From Ramlibacter henchirensis (GTDB lineage: Bacteria > Pseudomonadota > Gammaproteobacteria > Burkholderiales > Burkholderiaceae_C), in assembly GCF_004682015.1 (NCBI RefSeq), contig NZ_SMLM01000002.1, positions 868,001 to 932,000 of the forward strand: DNA of 64,000 nt, given 5' to 3'. Below are positions 17,769-28,427 of the stretch, piece by piece. The position numbers were made by a program, and so were the translations under genes. Below the pieces are notes generated by a model that saw only the letters and a list, made by a program, of their open reading frames with translations, did not search any database and was not told where the DNA came from. How positions within the stretch are numbered: the stretch's first letter is position 1; each line of letters opens with the position of its first letter.

Positions 17769-18926
17769 TCAGCGCAGGCCCAGGCCACGCGCGATCATTC
17801 CGCGCAAGATGTCGCGCGTGCCGCCGCGTAGCGAAAACGACGGCGAGGCTTCGGTCACATATTTCAGCGTCATCAACAGCTCCACGGGCACGTCCTCGTC
17901 GCGCGCAAAGAGGTCGTCGGCAATCGCGGCCGGGATGAACTGCTCGAGCGTAGTGCCCAGTTCCTTCACCAGCGCGGCCTCGACAATCGGGCTTTCGCCG
18001 CGCGTGAGCTTCTCCTGCACCGAGACCGACATCGCGCGCAGCGGCGCCAGTTGCGTCAGCACCTTGCCGGCCAGCCGCTGCGCCGAATCGCTGCGGCCCG
18101 CAGGCGTGCGGACCCAGTCCAGCCACTGGTCGAACAGCACGATGCTTGAGAAGAGCCGTTCGGGCCCGCTGCGCTCGAAAGCCAGCTCGGCCGTTACCTG
18201 CTCCCATCCCTGTCCTTCGGCGCCGATCAGGGCGTCGGCGGCGAGCCGCACATCGTCGAAGAAGACTTCGCAAAAATGGCTGTCGCCCGACAGGTCGCGA
18301 ATCGGTCGCACCGTCACGCCGGGGAGCGTGAGGTCGACGATCAGCTGCGACAGTCCCTTGTGCCGGTCTTCAGGGCTGCCCGAGGTGCGCACGAGCGCGA
18401 TCATGTAGTGGCAGTGGTGGGCGTTGGTGGTCCAGATCTTCTGCCCGTTGAGAACGAAGCCCTGCTCGTCCGGCACGGCGCGCGTCTTGACGCTGGCAAG
18501 GTCCGAGCCCGCGCCCGGCTCGCTCATGCCGATGCAGAAGAAAGCCTCGCCGCGGCACACTGTCGGGATGTAGAAACGCTTCTGCGCTTCGGTGCCGTAC
18601 TTCAGGATGAGCGGCGCGCTCTGGCGGTCGGCGATCCAGTGCGAGCCCACGGGCGCCCCGCTGTTGAGGTATTCCTCCACCAGCACGTAACGTGCGAATG
18701 CGCTGCGCCCGCCGCCGCCGTACTCCTTCGGCAAGGTAATGCCGATCCAGCCCTTGCGACCCAGCTCGCGGCTCAACTCCGTGCTGTAGCCGCCCCAGGA
18801 GCGGGCGCGCACGTGCTTCGGCAGATCGCGGACCGCGTCGGCGAGGAAGGCACGCACTTCGGTGCGCAATGCCTCGTCCTCCTCGGGTATGCGGGTCAGC
18901 TTCAGCGTGTCGAGCACGCTCATCAT
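17769..18926 (-). CDS. Acyl-CoA dehydrogenase
   Basis: 385 residues, complete. It has FFCIGMSEPGAGSDLASVKT, GQKIWTTNAHH (FAD/substrate loop), and FERSGPERLFSS with a Glu at the position used as catalytic base in the isovaleryl/long-chain branch. The C-terminus is SFSLRGGTRDILRGMIARGL. It forms 2-enoyl-CoA from saturated acyl-CoA with FAD and passes electrons to ETF. With the next gene it probably forms a two-subunit dehydrogenase, as in steroid side-chain or branched-acid pathways. It follows the TetR gene by about 70 bases in the same direction. Confidence 0.94.
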   Translation of the reverse strand: MMSVLDTLKLTRIPEEDEALRTEVRAFLADAVRDLPKHVRARSWGGYSTELSRELGRKGWIGITLPKEYGGGGRSAFARYVLVEEYLNSGAPVGSHWIADRQSAPLILKYGTEAQKRFYIPTVCRGEAFFCIGMSEPGAGSDLASVKTRAVPDEQGFVLNGQKIWTTNAHHCHYMIALVRTSGSPEDRHKGLSQLIVDLTLPGVTVRPIRDLSGDSHFCEVFFDDVRLAADALIGAEGQGWEQVTAELAFERSGPERLFSSIVLFDQWLDWVRTPAGRSDSAQRLAGKVLTQLAPLRAMSVSVQEKLTRGESPIVEAALVKELGTTLEQFIPAAIADDLFARDEDVPVELLMTLKYVTEASPSFSLRGGTRDILRGMIARGLGLR

Positions 18927-18997
18927 CCGGTCCTGCGGTTCAACACGGCGATGCTGCCGATCTTTGCCAAGAGACTATTAAGCATGGTCATTCCTCT

Positions 18998-19645
18998 TCA
19001 ACGGGAATGGGGGAGAGTGGATCCGGAAGGTGTCGCGATACCGGCAATCCGCATCGCGACCTCGGTCAGTTCCTCGCAGACATGTTCGATGCCCAAACGC
19101 CCGTTGGGCGAATACCAGCGGTGCAGGCACCTGACCATCCCGGCGATGGCCAGCGCCGCCAGCCCCGGTTCATTCATCTCGGCACCAGCCGCGCGGGCGC
19201 AATCCTTGATCAGCCCCGTCAGCTGATCGTGGAAGCGCCGCTGTTTAATCCGCATGTCTTCGAGCTTCCCGGCGCTGAGGCTCTTTTCGTCCTCCAGCAG
19301 CACCGCCGAGAACTCCGGGTGTTCCAGGTTCTTCCGGATGAATCCGGAAACGAAATGCCGCAGGCGCTGGTCTGGCGAGGCCTCTTCGAGACGGTCTGTG
19401 CTGGCGGCGGAGACCACCTCTTCGTAGATGCGGTCGAACACCCGTTCGAGGATGCTGTCCTTGGAGGCGAAGTAGGTATAAATGAACGGCTTCGTGAACC
19501 CCAGCTCGGCCGCGATGTCATCGATGGTCGTGCGCTCGAACCCCTTTTCATGGAACAGCTTGGCGGCCGACTCGACGATCAAGGATTCCTTGTATTCCTT
19601 GATCTGGGCCTTGGCGTCGATTTCGGTCGCATCCAGTCGCGGCAT
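18998..19645 (-). CDS. TetR-family regulator inside the catabolic operon
   Basis: About 215 residues from MPRLDATEIDAKAQIKEYKE; an ATG at 19678 is an alternative start. The HTH is RTTIDDIAAELGFTKPFIYT YFASK (residues about 40-65). The C-terminal dimer/ligand domain includes EFSAVLLEDEKSLSAGK and AIAGMVRCLHRWYSPNGRLG. It is one of three paralogues in the window (also 32789 and 40204) sharing the pre-HTH IKEYKE segment and the IAGM.RW.HRWY block. It sits between hydrolase and dehydrogenase genes, so it is probably co-transcribed with what it controls. Confidence 0.92.
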   Translation of the reverse strand: MPRLDATEIDAKAQIKEYKESLIVESAAKLFHEKGFERTTIDDIAAELGFTKPFIYTYFASKDSILERVFDRIYEEVVSAASTDRLEEASPDQRLRHFVSGFIRKNLEHPEFSAVLLEDEKSLSAGKLEDMRIKQRRFHDQLTGLIKDCARAAGAEMNEPGLAALAIAGMVRCLHRWYSPNGRLGIEHVCEELTEVAMRIAGIATPSGSTLPHSR

Positions 19646-19697
19646 CGTGCCGTTTCTCAAGAAGTGGGTTTGCAGCATCGCGAAGGAGCCAGGTGTC

Positions 19698-20648
19698 TCA
19701 GGGAATGTCGTTGAGGTCGGGGTACTCGCGCCCGGGACGGTCTTGCGTGGCCTGCAGGCCGCCTGCGGCACGAGCGCCCGACGGGAGTGTCCGGCCGAGA
19801 AATTTGACGACCGCGTCGCCGAACACGTCGTTTCGGTCCCCCGCCACCATGTGACCGGCCGACGAGATGCTTAGGAACTCGCTATGGGGTGCCAGCGCCT
19901 TGAATTGCTCGACGCCTTCATCGCTCAACACGTCGGACTGGGCGCCCCGCACGAGCATCGTTGGGATCGTGAGGGCACGCGCGCATTCCTCGAGGCGCTG
20001 CTGGCGCCGCGTGAGGTTGCGGTGCCCTAGCAGGAAGCGCGGATCCCAGTGCCAATAGAGCCTGCCGTTCTCACGACGGCGGACGTTCTTCGCCAAGCCG
20101 AGCAGGTTCGCGGCGCGTGGCCGATGCGGCTGGTAGCTTGCGATGGCGTCTGCCACCTCCTCCAGCGAGGCGAAGCCGTCGGGGTTGCGGAACATGAACG
20201 CATGGATGTGCTCAACACCTTCGGGCTCGATGCGCGGCGCGATGTCGACGAGCACCAGTGCGCGGGCATCCACCGCCCCCTCCCCCGCCGCGACAAGACT
20301 CGTGCCGCCGCCCATCGAGGCGCCGACGAGGATGCACGGCCGGTCTCCCAGTGCATGCACCACGCAACGCAGGTCCTGGACCATCACGTCCTGGCTGTAG
20401 GCACCGTCTTCTGCCCAATCGGAGTCGCCGTGGCCGCGCGCATCGAAAGCGACCGCGTGGTAACCCGCAGCGCCGAGCGCGCGGCCCGTGCCCTTCCAGG
20501 CGTGCCGCGTCTGGCCGCCGCCATGCTGCAGGATCACCAGTGGGTCTCGGGGATCGCCCCAGGCATCGCCCGCGATGGAGACGCCGCCTGCGCCGCTCCA
20601 GCGGTGCATCGGTTGCGGCGTGCCCGGCAGGCGTTCACCCGCACTCAT
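19698..20648 (-). CDS. Alpha/beta hydrolase
   Basis: 316 residues. The elements are LVILQHGGGQTRHAW (oxyanion HG), the nucleophile elbow LVGASMGGGTS (Ser), the acid in MLVRGAQSDVLSD and the catalytic His in ISSAGHMVAGD. The ATG overlaps the stop of the upstream ligase gene (ATGA). Next to a Baeyer-Villiger monooxygenase, hydrolysis of the ester or lactone product is the obvious candidate role; this is inference from context. Confidence 0.92.
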   Translation of the reverse strand: MSAGERLPGTPQPMHRWSGAGGVSIAGDAWGDPRDPLVILQHGGGQTRHAWKGTGRALGAAGYHAVAFDARGHGDSDWAEDGAYSQDVMVQDLRCVVHALGDRPCILVGASMGGGTSLVAAGEGAVDARALVLVDIAPRIEPEGVEHIHAFMFRNPDGFASLEEVADAIASYQPHRPRAANLLGLAKNVRRRENGRLYWHWDPRFLLGHRNLTRRQQRLEECARALTIPTMLVRGAQSDVLSDEGVEQFKALAPHSEFLSISSAGHMVAGDRNDVFGDAVVKFLGRTLPSGARAAGGLQATQDRPGREYPDLNDIP

Positions 20649-22261
20649 TGCGCTCCCGTCTTCAATTGAAGACCGCCCTCGAGTGCCGCCTTGCGAATAA
20701 CCGCCCGCTGCACCTTGCCGGTGGCGGTCTGCGGCAGCTCTGCGACGACGACCACCCGTCTCGGGACCTTGAAGCTCGCGATCTTGCCCTTGCAGGCGGC
20801 AATGATCGATTCTTCCGTAGCCGTCGCACCGGGGCGCAGGACCACATAGGCCACGGGCACTTCCACAAGTCTCGGCTCGGGAACGCCGATCACGGCGACC
20901 TGCAGGATGTCGGGGACCAACGCGCTCAATTCCTGTTCAACGCCCTGCGGCGAGACGTTCTCGCCGCCGACCTTGAGCATTTCCTTGTACCGGCCCGTGA
21001 AGCGGATACTGCCGTCGGGCCGCATCACCCCCTGGTCGCCGCTGTGCAGCCAGCCGTCCGCGTCCAGCACGGCAGCGGTGGCCCCGGGGTCTTCGAAGTA
21101 GCCCTTCATCACCGAGTACCCGCGGAACAGGATCTCGCCCGGCGTGCCCTGCGGCACGTCCTTGCCGGTGTCGGGGTCTGCCAGCCGCATCTCCATCCCG
21201 GGCAGCGGTCGGCCCGACGAGTGGCAGCGCATTTCCTCGGGCTCGTCGATGGCGCAGGTGCACATCCAGGCCCAGGACTCCGACATGCCCGTTCCGGTCA
21301 CGGTGGGGCAGAACACGCGCTGCACCTGGACGGCGATCGCGGCCGAGGTCTCGAGGCCCGAAGGCAGCGTGCCGAAGCGCAGGCTGCCGACGTCGCGAGG
21401 GAGCTCGGCCTGCACACGCAGGAGGTCGCCGTAATGGGTTTCGAAGCCATGGAGGATGTTGACCGACTCGTGCTCGATCAGGTCAAGCGCCGTGTTCGCG
21501 TCGAAGTTCTCCATCACGACCTGCCGGCAGCCGCTGTACACGCATTGCAGCACCGCTTCGCTGAGCGAATAGAGGTGGAACATCGGCAGATAGTTCAGCA
21601 TGGCCTCGCCAGGCTGCACCTTCCAGAGCAGCGCGCGCTCGCGCACGCTGCGCACGCAACTGTGGTCGTGCATCACGCCCTTGGGGCGACCTGTCGTCCC
21701 CGAGGTGAAGACGATGAGCGTGAGGTCGCTCGCCTTGCAAGCCGCGCGGCGCTCGCGCAGAGCCAGCTGCTCCGCCGGCGAGTATTGGGTGTCCACGAGG
21801 CTGGCCCAGGTCGTGGCGCCGGGCATGCTGCCTTCACCGACCAGGATCGTGCGCAGGCTGCCCTGCTCCAGGTCCGAGCCCAGGCTGCGCTGCACCAGGC
21901 CGACGAAGTCGATGGGACCCGCGCGGCCGGAGAAGATCAGTACCTTGCAGCCGCCACGGCGCACCACGTCGGCAAGGTCCGCTTCGCGGTAGCGCAGGTT
22001 CAAGGGCACCGCCACGGCACCGATTCGCCAGAGGGCGAAGACGGCTTCCACGTACTCCGGCCCGTTGCTGACCAGCACGCCCACCTTGTCTCCGGCGTTC
22101 ACGCCGTTGCGCATCAGGCCGCAGGCCACCCGGTCGATGTGCGCATCGAGTTCGGCATAGCTCATCGCGCCTGTCGCCCATTTCAGGGCTTGCTGCTGCG
22201 GCCACTTCGCAGCGGCGCGCGTGGGCAAGTCGCCCAGCAGCGGAAGATCTTCGTTTGTCAT
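20645..22261 (-). CDS. AMP-forming acyl-CoA synthetase (ligase)
   Basis: 538 residues. The P-loop-like motif is [19 protein letters not shown], then [11 protein letters not shown] (A5-type), [20 protein letters not shown] and the lysine-bearing [15 protein letters not shown] end. It activates a carboxylic acid with ATP and CoA. Both ends overlap neighbours by ATGA, so it is translationally coupled between the racemase and hydrolase genes. It is related to but distinct from the ligase at 23373. The substrate is unknown. Confidence 0.94.
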   Translation of the reverse strand: MTNEDLPLLGDLPTRAAAKWPQQQALKWATGAMSYAELDAHIDRVACGLMRNGVNAGDKVGVLVSNGPEYVEAVFALWRIGAVAVPLNLRYREADLADVVRRGGCKVLIFSGRAGPIDFVGLVQRSLGSDLEQGSLRTILVGEGSMPGATTWASLVDTQYSPAEQLALRERRAACKASDLTLIVFTSGTTGRPKGVMHDHSCVRSVRERALLWKVQPGEAMLNYLPMFHLYSLSEAVLQCVYSGCRQVVMENFDANTALDLIEHESVNILHGFETHYGDLLRVQAELPRDVGSLRFGTLPSGLETSAAIAVQVQRVFCPTVTGTGMSESWAWMCTCAIDEPEEMRCHSSGRPLPGMEMRLADPDTGKDVPQGTPGEILFRGYSVMKGYFEDPGATAAVLDADGWLHSGDQGVMRPDGSIRFTGRYKEMLKVGGENVSPQGVEQELSALVPDILQVAVIGVPEPRLVEVPVAYVVLRPGATATEESIIAACKGKIASFKVPRRVVVVAELPQTATGKVQRAVIRKAALEGGLQLKTGAQ

Positions 22262-23376
22262 GACTGTCTCTCCAAACCCCAGTCGTCGCACACGGCGGCG
22301 GCGTCTGCGCCGATGCCGCGAGGCGACAGCGGCTGCCGGGTCGGCGTGCGCGAATAGCGCGGTGCCGGCGCTGGCTGCGTGACGCCGTCCTGGACGTAGT
22401 GCGAGCCGCGCGCGCGGTTGTGCGGGTGGCCGGGCGCCTCCTCGAAGTCCAGCACGGGCGCGAAGCACACGTCCGTGCCTTCGAGCAGCGCCGTCCATTC
22501 GGAGCGCGTCCTCGTGGCGACGACGAGCTCCAGGCGCCGGGCGAGATTCGGCCAGCGCGCTGTGTCCATCTGGTCATCGAACTCCGGCGCATCGAGCAGG
22601 CCGAGCTTCTCGCGCAGCAACCGGTAGAACTGCGGCTCGATCGGCCCCAGCGCGATGTACTTGCCATCGGCGCAGCGGTATGTGTTGTAGAACGGCGCGC
22701 CGCCGTCGAGCAGGTTGCTGCCCCGCGGCCCGGCCCACTGCCCCGCGGCGCGCAGCGCGAGGATCGGTGCGAGCATCGCCATGACCCCGTCCGTCATCGC
22801 CGCGTCGATGACCTGGCCACGGCCCGAACGCGTCCGTTCGTGCAACGCGCACAGCACGCCGAAGAGCAGAAACATCGAGCCGCCGCCGAAATCGCCTACT
22901 AGGTTCAGCGGCGGGACCGGCCGCCCGCCGCGTTCGCCGATGGCGTCCAGCGCGCCGGTGATCGCGATGTAGTTCAGGTCGTGCCCCGCGACGTGCGCGA
23001 GCGGCCCGTGCTGGCCCCAACCGGTGATGCGCCCGTAGACCAGGCGCGGATTCGCGGCCAGCAGCTCGTCGGGTCCGAGACCCAGGCGCTCCATCACGCC
23101 GGGACGGAAGCCCTCGATCAGCACGTCGGCCTTGCCAGCCAGGCCGCGCGCAGTGGCAAGGCCCGCCTCGGACTTCAGGTCGAGTGCGACAGAGCGCTTG
23201 CCGCGACCCGTGATGTCCGCCGGGTCAGCCTGGCGACCAGTGGGCCGGTCCACCCGCACGACGTCGGCGCCCATGTCGGCCAGCAGCATCCCCGCGAAGG
23301 GGCCAGGACCCAGGCCCGAGAATTCGAGCACCTTCAGGCCGGCGAGCGGCCCGCTTTCGTCCGTCGAAGCGTTCAT
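22258..23376 (-). CDS. Alpha-methylacyl-CoA racemase (CaiB/BaiF superfamily)
   Basis: 372 residues. It begins [20 protein letters not shown] and has the active-site His in [16 protein letters not shown] and Asp in [13 protein letters not shown], the residues used by bacterial MCR/AMACR for C2 proton exchange. It inverts 2-methylacyl-CoA esters so that S-specific acyl-CoA dehydrogenases can act. ATGA overlaps join it to ligase genes on both sides. It is the intact paralogue of the broken gene at 14593. Its presence implies a branched-chain substrate. Confidence 0.92.
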   Translation of the reverse strand: MNASTDESGPLAGLKVLEFSGLGPGPFAGMLLADMGADVVRVDRPTGRQADPADITGRGKRSVALDLKSEAGLATARGLAGKADVLIEGFRPGVMERLGLGPDELLAANPRLVYGRITGWGQHGPLAHVAGHDLNYIAITGALDAIGERGGRPVPPLNLVGDFGGGSMFLLFGVLCALHERTRSGRGQVIDAAMTDGVMAMLAPILALRAAGQWAGPRGSNLLDGGAPFYNTYRCADGKYIALGPIEPQFYRLLREKLGLLDAPEFDDQMDTARWPNLARRLELVVATRTRSEWTALLEGTDVCFAPVLDFEEAPGHPHNRARGSHYVQDGVTQPAPAPRYSRTPTRQPLSPRGIGADAAAVCDDWGLERQS

Positions 23377-25019
23377 GAAAGCTTGATCCGGTCCCGCTGT
23401 ACCTTGATGCCGCTGGCCTCCCGATCCCATGTGTCGGGTGTCACGCCCATGTCGCGCAGGCGGTACTTCTCGACTTTCTGTGTCGGCGTGCGCGGCAATT
23501 CCTCGAGCACGCGCACGTATCGCGGCAGCATGAAGTGCGCGAGGCGCGGCCGCAAGAAGTCCAGCAGTTCGGCCGGGTCGAGGCTGGTGCCGGGCACAGT
23601 CGAAACCACGGCGAGCACCTCGTCTTCGGAGGCGGCGCGCACGCCGACCACCGCGCACTCGCGCACCGCGGGGTGCGCCAGGATTTCGACTTCGACTTCG
23701 AATGAAGAGATGTTCTCGCCGCGCCGCCGGATCGCGTCCTTCATGCGATCGACGAAGAAGTAGTTCCCGTGTTCGTCGCGCCGCATCGCGTCGCCGGTGT
23801 GGAACCAGCCGTTGCGCCACGCAGCAGCCGTGGCCTCGGGGTTGCGGAAATAGCCGGAGTTCAGCCGCCAGGGTGAGTCGCAGCGCACCACCAGCTCGCC
23901 CGTGGCGCCCGGCTCCACCTCGCGGTCGAAGGCGTCCACGATACGCAGTTCGGTGCCTGACCGCACGCGGCCACACGCACCGGGTGTTGCCGGGTTGGGC
24001 TCGGACATGAGCGGCACGTTGAGCTCGGTCATGTTGTACATGGTCCAGAAGCGCAGACCGAACCGATCGGCGAACGCTTGCGCATTGTCGGGCCGCGGGA
24101 TCATCATCACCTTCCGCAGCGGGTGCGAGCGATCTTCGGGCGACGGCGGCAGCTTCCACAGGAAGTCGCACATCACCCCGAGCAGGATCGTGAAGGTGGC
24201 GTTGGTGGCGCGCACATCGTCCCAGAAGCGGTTCGTGACGAATTCGGCGAGGGCGATGCTGCCCCCGTGCTGCAGCATCGCGTACACCGGGACCGTGCCG
24301 GCAATGTGAAACAACGGTCCGAAGACCAGTGCGCAGTCGCTGCCATCCAGCATGTAGAAGCTGCGGCTGCCGCTGGTGCCCCAGAGCTGCGCGTAGGAAC
24401 TGAGTACGCCTTTCGAAGGGCCCGTGGTGCCCGAGGTGAAGATGATGCACTGCGGGTCCCACGGCTCGATCGGCCGTTCGGGGTCGGCTGGCTCGCCCGC
24501 CTGCAGCAGCACCGACGCGTCGTGACGCTCGACGTCCGGCAGCGACACGCCGCCGTCACCGAATTCGACGAGCGTGCGCAGCGCGCCCAGCTGCAGCCCG
24601 GGCAGACGCGGCGTCAAGTCGGCGCAGCTCACGAGGAGGTGCGAGCCGGCGTTTTCCAGCACATGCTGCAGCACGCCGCCCCGGTAGGCGGTGTTGATCG
24701 GCACGTAGACCGCGCCCAGCCAGTTGATCGCAAACCACACGCGCAGCATGTCGGTGCCGTTGGGCAGCCACACCGTGACCGTGTCGCCCTGCTTCACGCC
24801 CAGGCGCTGCAGCGCGGCCGCCGCGTTGCGAACCTGGCGCGCGAACTCCGCGTAGCTGATCTTGCCGCCGTCCACGGTGCGGATGAAAGGTGCGTCGGGG
24901 TGAGTCTCGGCCCGTTTTTGCAGCAGGTCACGCAGCACGCACTCGTCACGCGGCGGCGTCGTCCCACGGTAGGGACAAGGGCTGTCGGGGCCCGTGGCCA
25001 TGACGGCTTCGGTTCTCAT
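23373..25019 (-). CDS. AMP-forming acyl-CoA synthetase, crotonobetaine/carnitine-CoA ligase-like
   Basis: 548 residues from [20 protein letters not shown]; this start gives an ATGA overlap with the monooxygenase stop. The motifs are [69 protein letters not shown] and [14 protein letters not shown]. The last motif ends KVEK, so the usual GK lysine of the C-terminal loop appears as QK. It belongs to the CaiC-like branch. It presumably activates the acid released after ring or ester cleavage. Confidence 0.92.
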   Translation of the reverse strand: MRTEAVMATGPDSPCPYRGTTPPRDECVLRDLLQKRAETHPDAPFIRTVDGGKISYAEFARQVRNAAAALQRLGVKQGDTVTVWLPNGTDMLRVWFAINWLGAVYVPINTAYRGGVLQHVLENAGSHLLVSCADLTPRLPGLQLGALRTLVEFGDGGVSLPDVERHDASVLLQAGEPADPERPIEPWDPQCIIFTSGTTGPSKGVLSSYAQLWGTSGSRSFYMLDGSDCALVFGPLFHIAGTVPVYAMLQHGGSIALAEFVTNRFWDDVRATNATFTILLGVMCDFLWKLPPSPEDRSHPLRKVMMIPRPDNAQAFADRFGLRFWTMYNMTELNVPLMSEPNPATPGACGRVRSGTELRIVDAFDREVEPGATGELVVRCDSPWRLNSGYFRNPEATAAAWRNGWFHTGDAMRRDEHGNYFFVDRMKDAIRRRGENISSFEVEVEILAHPAVRECAVVGVRAASEDEVLAVVSTVPGTSLDPAELLDFLRPRLAHFMLPRYVRVLEELPRTPTQKVEKYRLRDMGVTPDTWDREASGIKVQRDRIKLS

Positions 25020-26488
25020 GCGTGGGCCTCGTCGTACTGCTCGTAGTGATCGAGCTCGGGCATGCCCATCATGTCCTCGAAGCGCTGGAACGTCCACGGC
25101 CAGGAGGCGATGTTCCCTTTCTTGTCCATGTACCAGCTCCTGCAGCCGCTGCTCCAGATCGTCGAGCCCATCTGCTTGCGGACAGCCTCGTTGAATTCGC
25201 GGGTTGCGTCCGCCTTCGGCGCCACCGCCTTGACGCCAGTGACCACCATGTGCTGGATCATGCGGGTCGCGTAGCCGCACTGCCGTTCGGCTGTCATCAG
25301 GAAGGAGAAGTTGCCGATCGGGCTGTTCGGCCCACCGATCATGAAGAAATTGGGGAAGCCGGGGATCGCCACCGCCAGGTAAGCCTGCGCGCTGTCCTTC
25401 CAGGCATCTTCGAGCGTCAGGCCGTTGCGACCGATGATCTTCATGGGCTCGAAGGTTGCGTGCGCGTTGAAGCCCGTGGCGAGGATCAGCACGTCCAGTT
25501 CGTGCAGGCGGCCGTCGACCGTACGCACGCCGTTGGGCTCGATTGCTTCGATGCGATCGGTCACCAGCTCGGCATTCGGTTGCTGTATGGCGTTGTAGAA
25601 GCTGTCAGACATAACCAGCCGCTTGCAGCCCACCTTGTAGTCCGGCCGCAGCTTTTCGCGCAGCACCGGGTCCTTGACGCTTTGCTCCAGGTTTTCGCGG
25701 CAGGTGCGTTCGATGTGGGCGTACACACGCGGCGCCTGGCCGACAATCGCGGCAGCCCACTTGTTGTTGAAGTCGTCTGCAAGGTCGTCGTAGCGCTTTT
25801 GCATCAGCACCGGGTCCCGGCGGAAGCGCTCCTTTTCCTCGTCGGGAACCGGGGTGTTGGGAAGCGGCATGATCCACTGCGCCGTGCGCTGGAACACCGA
25901 CAGCTTCGACGTCTTCGAGACGATTGCTGAAACGATCTGCGTCGCGGTGGAACCGGTGCCGATGATGCCGACGCGCTTGCCTTCGAGCTGCAGGCCTGCG
26001 GGCCAGTGCAGCGTGTGGAACATGGTTCCTGCGAAGCTGTCCAGGCCCGGGATATCGGGCAGTGCCGGCTGGCGCAGGATGCCCATCGCAGTGATCACGA
26101 CGTCGAAAGGCCCGCGAGTGCCGACGGTCGTCTCCAGCGTCCACCGGCCCCCGTTGTAGGTGGCGGCCTTCACCTCGGCGTTGAAGACGACGTGGCGCTG
26201 GATGTCAAAGTCCTCGTAAACGCGGCGGAGGTAATCCAGGATTTCGCTTCCTGAGGCGCAGACGTGCGTCCAGTCGGGGTTCGGCGCGAAAGAGAACCGG
26301 TACAGGTGCGACGGCACGTCGCATGCGATGCCCGGATAGCGGTTGTCGCGCCACGTCCCGCCGATCTCGGATGCGCGCTCGAAGACTTGCACGTCGGTCT
26401 GGCCGATCTCGCGCAACTTGAGCACCGTCATGATGCCGGAGGCACCTCCGCCAATCACCGCGATCTTGAGTTTCTTGCTGCCGTCCAT
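25016..26488 (-). CDS. Type I Baeyer-Villiger monooxygenase (FAD/NADPH)
   Basis: 490 residues from ATG 26488, which has AAGGA eight bases upstream; ATG 26503 is an alternative. The FAD motif is VIGGGASG (G13-G18), then ERASEIGGTWRDNRYPGIAC. The class fingerprint FxGxxxHxxxW reads FAGTMFHTLHW (152-162), followed by the NADPH motif GIIGTGSTATQI (about 174-185) and LILATGFNAH. These enzymes insert one oxygen next to a ketone to give an ester or lactone. It lies between the permease and ligase genes with tight spacing, so a ketone is probably the imported or early intermediate. Confidence 0.94.
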   Translation of the reverse strand: MDGSKKLKIAVIGGGASGIMTVLKLREIGQTDVQVFERASEIGGTWRDNRYPGIACDVPSHLYRFSFAPNPDWTHVCASGSEILDYLRRVYEDFDIQRHVVFNAEVKAATYNGGRWTLETTVGTRGPFDVVITAMGILRQPALPDIPGLDSFAGTMFHTLHWPAGLQLEGKRVGIIGTGSTATQIVSAIVSKTSKLSVFQRTAQWIMPLPNTPVPDEEKERFRRDPVLMQKRYDDLADDFNNKWAAAIVGQAPRVYAHIERTCRENLEQSVKDPVLREKLRPDYKVGCKRLVMSDSFYNAIQQPNAELVTDRIEAIEPNGVRTVDGRLHELDVLILATGFNAHATFEPMKIIGRNGLTLEDAWKDSAQAYLAVAIPGFPNFFMIGGPNSPIGNFSFLMTAERQCGYATRMIQHMVVTGVKAVAPKADATREFNEAVRKQMGSTIWSSGCRSWYMDKKGNIASWPWTFQRFEDMMGMPELDHYEQYDEAHA

Positions 26489-26511
26489 TTCTGCGTCCTT
26501 CATCTGCCGTT

Positions 26512-28413
26512 TCACGAATGCTTGGCAACGTCCGGTGTGTTGGGTTCGCCCCCCGCGCCGGGGGAGGCACGTTTGAACATGGGCCTCGCGAAGCCGACGA
26601 TGCCCCGCCTGAACGCGAGTACCGCGAGCATGAATACGACGCCCAGCACCACGTGCACCGGGTAGCCGGAAGTCGCAAGGAAGCGTTCGAGGCCGACGAT
26701 CAGCGCCGAGCCGATGATCGGCCCCAGCATCGTGCCGATCCCGCCGATCAAAGTCGTGAGGATCGCCACGCCCGAGGTCTGCCACGCCACGTCCGCAAGC
26801 GACGCGAACTGAAACGCGATCGCCTTGAGGCCGCCGGCCAGACCGGCCAGCGCCGACGAGATCACGAACGCGCCGAGCTTGTATCGATCGACGCGGTAGC
26901 CGAGCGAGATCGCCCGCGGCTCGTTGTCGCGGATCGCCTGCAGCACATAGCCGAACGGCGAATGCACGACGCGCCAGACGATCCCCAGCCCCAAGACCAC
27001 GGCGGCCGCGACGACGTAGTACTTCACCGTCGGGTCGTCGAGGACAAGCACCCCGAACAGGCGCGCCGGCGGCACGCCCTGGATCCCGTCGTCCCCCCCC
27101 GTGGCCGGAACCTGCAGGCAGATGAAATAGAACATCTGGGCCAGGGCCAAGGTGATCATCGCGAAATAGATGCCCTTGCGGCGGATGGCGAGGTAACCGA
27201 TCACCAGGCCCTGCAGCGCCGCGAAGGTGACGCTCAGCACCAACGCGACTTCGGCGGTGACGCCCCATGTCTTTAGGGAATAAGCCGTCACGTAGGCGGC
27301 ACCGCCGAAGAATGCCGCGTGGCCGAACGACACCATGCCCACGTATCCGAGCAGCAGGTTGAAAGCGGCCGAGAACAGCGCAAAGCACAGGATGTTCATC
27401 GCGGCCACAGGGTAGATCACCCACGGCAGGACCGCGAAGGCCAGCAGCGTCGCTCCCGCGATTGCGAGCTGGGCCCGCGGCGACGCGGAATGACGATGGA
27501 CCTCCTCGTGCGACGCCGCCGCAGCCGGCACGCCACCGCCGAACAGCCCCTGCGGTCTTAGCAGCAGCACCAGGACCATCAGCACGAACACGGTCATGCC
27601 CGCGCCCTGCGGATACACGATCTTGGCCACTGCCTCACAAAGCCCGAGCGCGTAGCCCGTGACGATGGCGCCGCGAATCGAGCCCATGCCACCGATCACC
27701 ACCACGGCGAACACGATGATGATGATGTTCTGGCCCATCAGCGGCGTGGCCTGGAACAGCGGCGCCGACAGCACGCCACCGAAGGCGGCCAGCGCGACGC
27801 CGAGCGCGAACGTCAGTGTCATCAGCATCGGCACGTTGATGCCGAAGATCTGCACCAGTCCGGGGTTGTGCGTGGATGCACGCAATTGGGCGCCGATCCG
27901 CGTCTTCTCGATCAAGAGCCACACGCCTAGCGACACCACGAGCGAGACCACCACGACCCAGGCGCGATACAGCGGCAGCACCATGAAGCCGAGGTCCACG
28001 CTCTTGGCAAGCTGTTCGGGCACTGGATAGAACTGCCCGCCGGTGCCGAACCACTCGAAGAACAGCCCTTCCACTGCCAGCGCAAGTCCGAAGGTAAACA
28101 GCATGCCGTACAGCGCATCGAGCCGGTACAGCCTTGCGAGCATGCTGCGCTCCACGAGCATCGCGAGCGCCGCAACCAGCAGCGGCGCGACGACGAGGCC
28201 AATCCAGTAGCCCAGCTCCAGATACTGCTGCAGCATCCAGGCCGCAAATGCGCCGACCATGTAGAACGCACCGTGCGCGAAGTTGACGACGCGCAGCATG
28301 CCGAAGATGACCGCCAGGCCAAGGCTCAGGAGCGCGTACATCGAGCCGTTGATCAGGCCGACCAGCAACTGGCTCAGGAAGGCTTGCAGCGGAATGCCGA
28401 TAAGGGTGCCCAT
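26512..28413 (-). CDS. Fused LivH-LivM branched-chain-type ABC permease
   Basis: 633 residues combining two permeases that are usually separate. Residues 1 to about 295 are LivH-like (LLVGLINGSMYALLSLGLAV, MLRVVNFAHGAFYMVGAF, GGMGSIRGAIVTGYALG). A short charged linker (ASHEEVHRHSASPRAQ) follows. Residues about 325-615 are LivM-like (AAFNLLLGYVGMVSFGHAAF, GYLAIRRKGIYFAMITLALA, GGIGTMLGPIIGSALIVG). Each half has many hydrophobic helices. It should form the whole membrane pore with the LivG and LivF ATPases just upstream; HAAT-family importers take amino acids or aromatic and alicyclic acids. Confidence 0.94.
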   Translation of the reverse strand: MGTLIGIPLQAFLSQLLVGLINGSMYALLSLGLAVIFGMLRVVNFAHGAFYMVGAFAAWMLQQYLELGYWIGLVVAPLLVAALAMLVERSMLARLYRLDALYGMLFTFGLALAVEGLFFEWFGTGGQFYPVPEQLAKSVDLGFMVLPLYRAWVVVVSLVVSLGVWLLIEKTRIGAQLRASTHNPGLVQIFGINVPMLMTLTFALGVALAAFGGVLSAPLFQATPLMGQNIIIIVFAVVVIGGMGSIRGAIVTGYALGLCEAVAKIVYPQGAGMTVFVLMVLVLLLRPQGLFGGGVPAAAASHEEVHRHSASPRAQLAIAGATLLAFAVLPWVIYPVAAMNILCFALFSAAFNLLLGYVGMVSFGHAAFFGGAAYVTAYSLKTWGVTAEVALVLSVTFAALQGLVIGYLAIRRKGIYFAMITLALAQMFYFICLQVPATGGDDGIQGVPPARLFGVLVLDDPTVKYYVVAAAVVLGLGIVWRVVHSPFGYVLQAIRDNEPRAISLGYRVDRYKLGAFVISSALAGLAGGLKAIAFQFASLADVAWQTSGVAILTTLIGGIGTMLGPIIGSALIVGLERFLATSGYPVHVVLGVVFMLAVLAFRRGIVGFARPMFKRASPGAGGEPNTPDVAKHS

Positions 28414-28427
28414 CCAGCTTCCCGTCT

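Noticed and set aside
20258..22357. 699-residue plus-strand ORF opposite the acyl-CoA ligase
   Set aside because: It is an antisense shadow in GC-rich DNA; its translation is Arg/His/Ala-rich with no family motif, while the minus strand encodes a full ligase.
22258..24462. Single 734-residue minus-strand protein
   Set aside because: Only its C-terminal half (from 23376) is a CaiB/AMACR protein; the first half is an out-of-frame shadow of the upstream ligase gene.
25016..27424. Membrane-FMO fusion of 802 residues
   Set aside because: The upstream part is out of frame with the permease and family-free; a ribosome-binding site and Rossmann start place the monooxygenase start at 26488.
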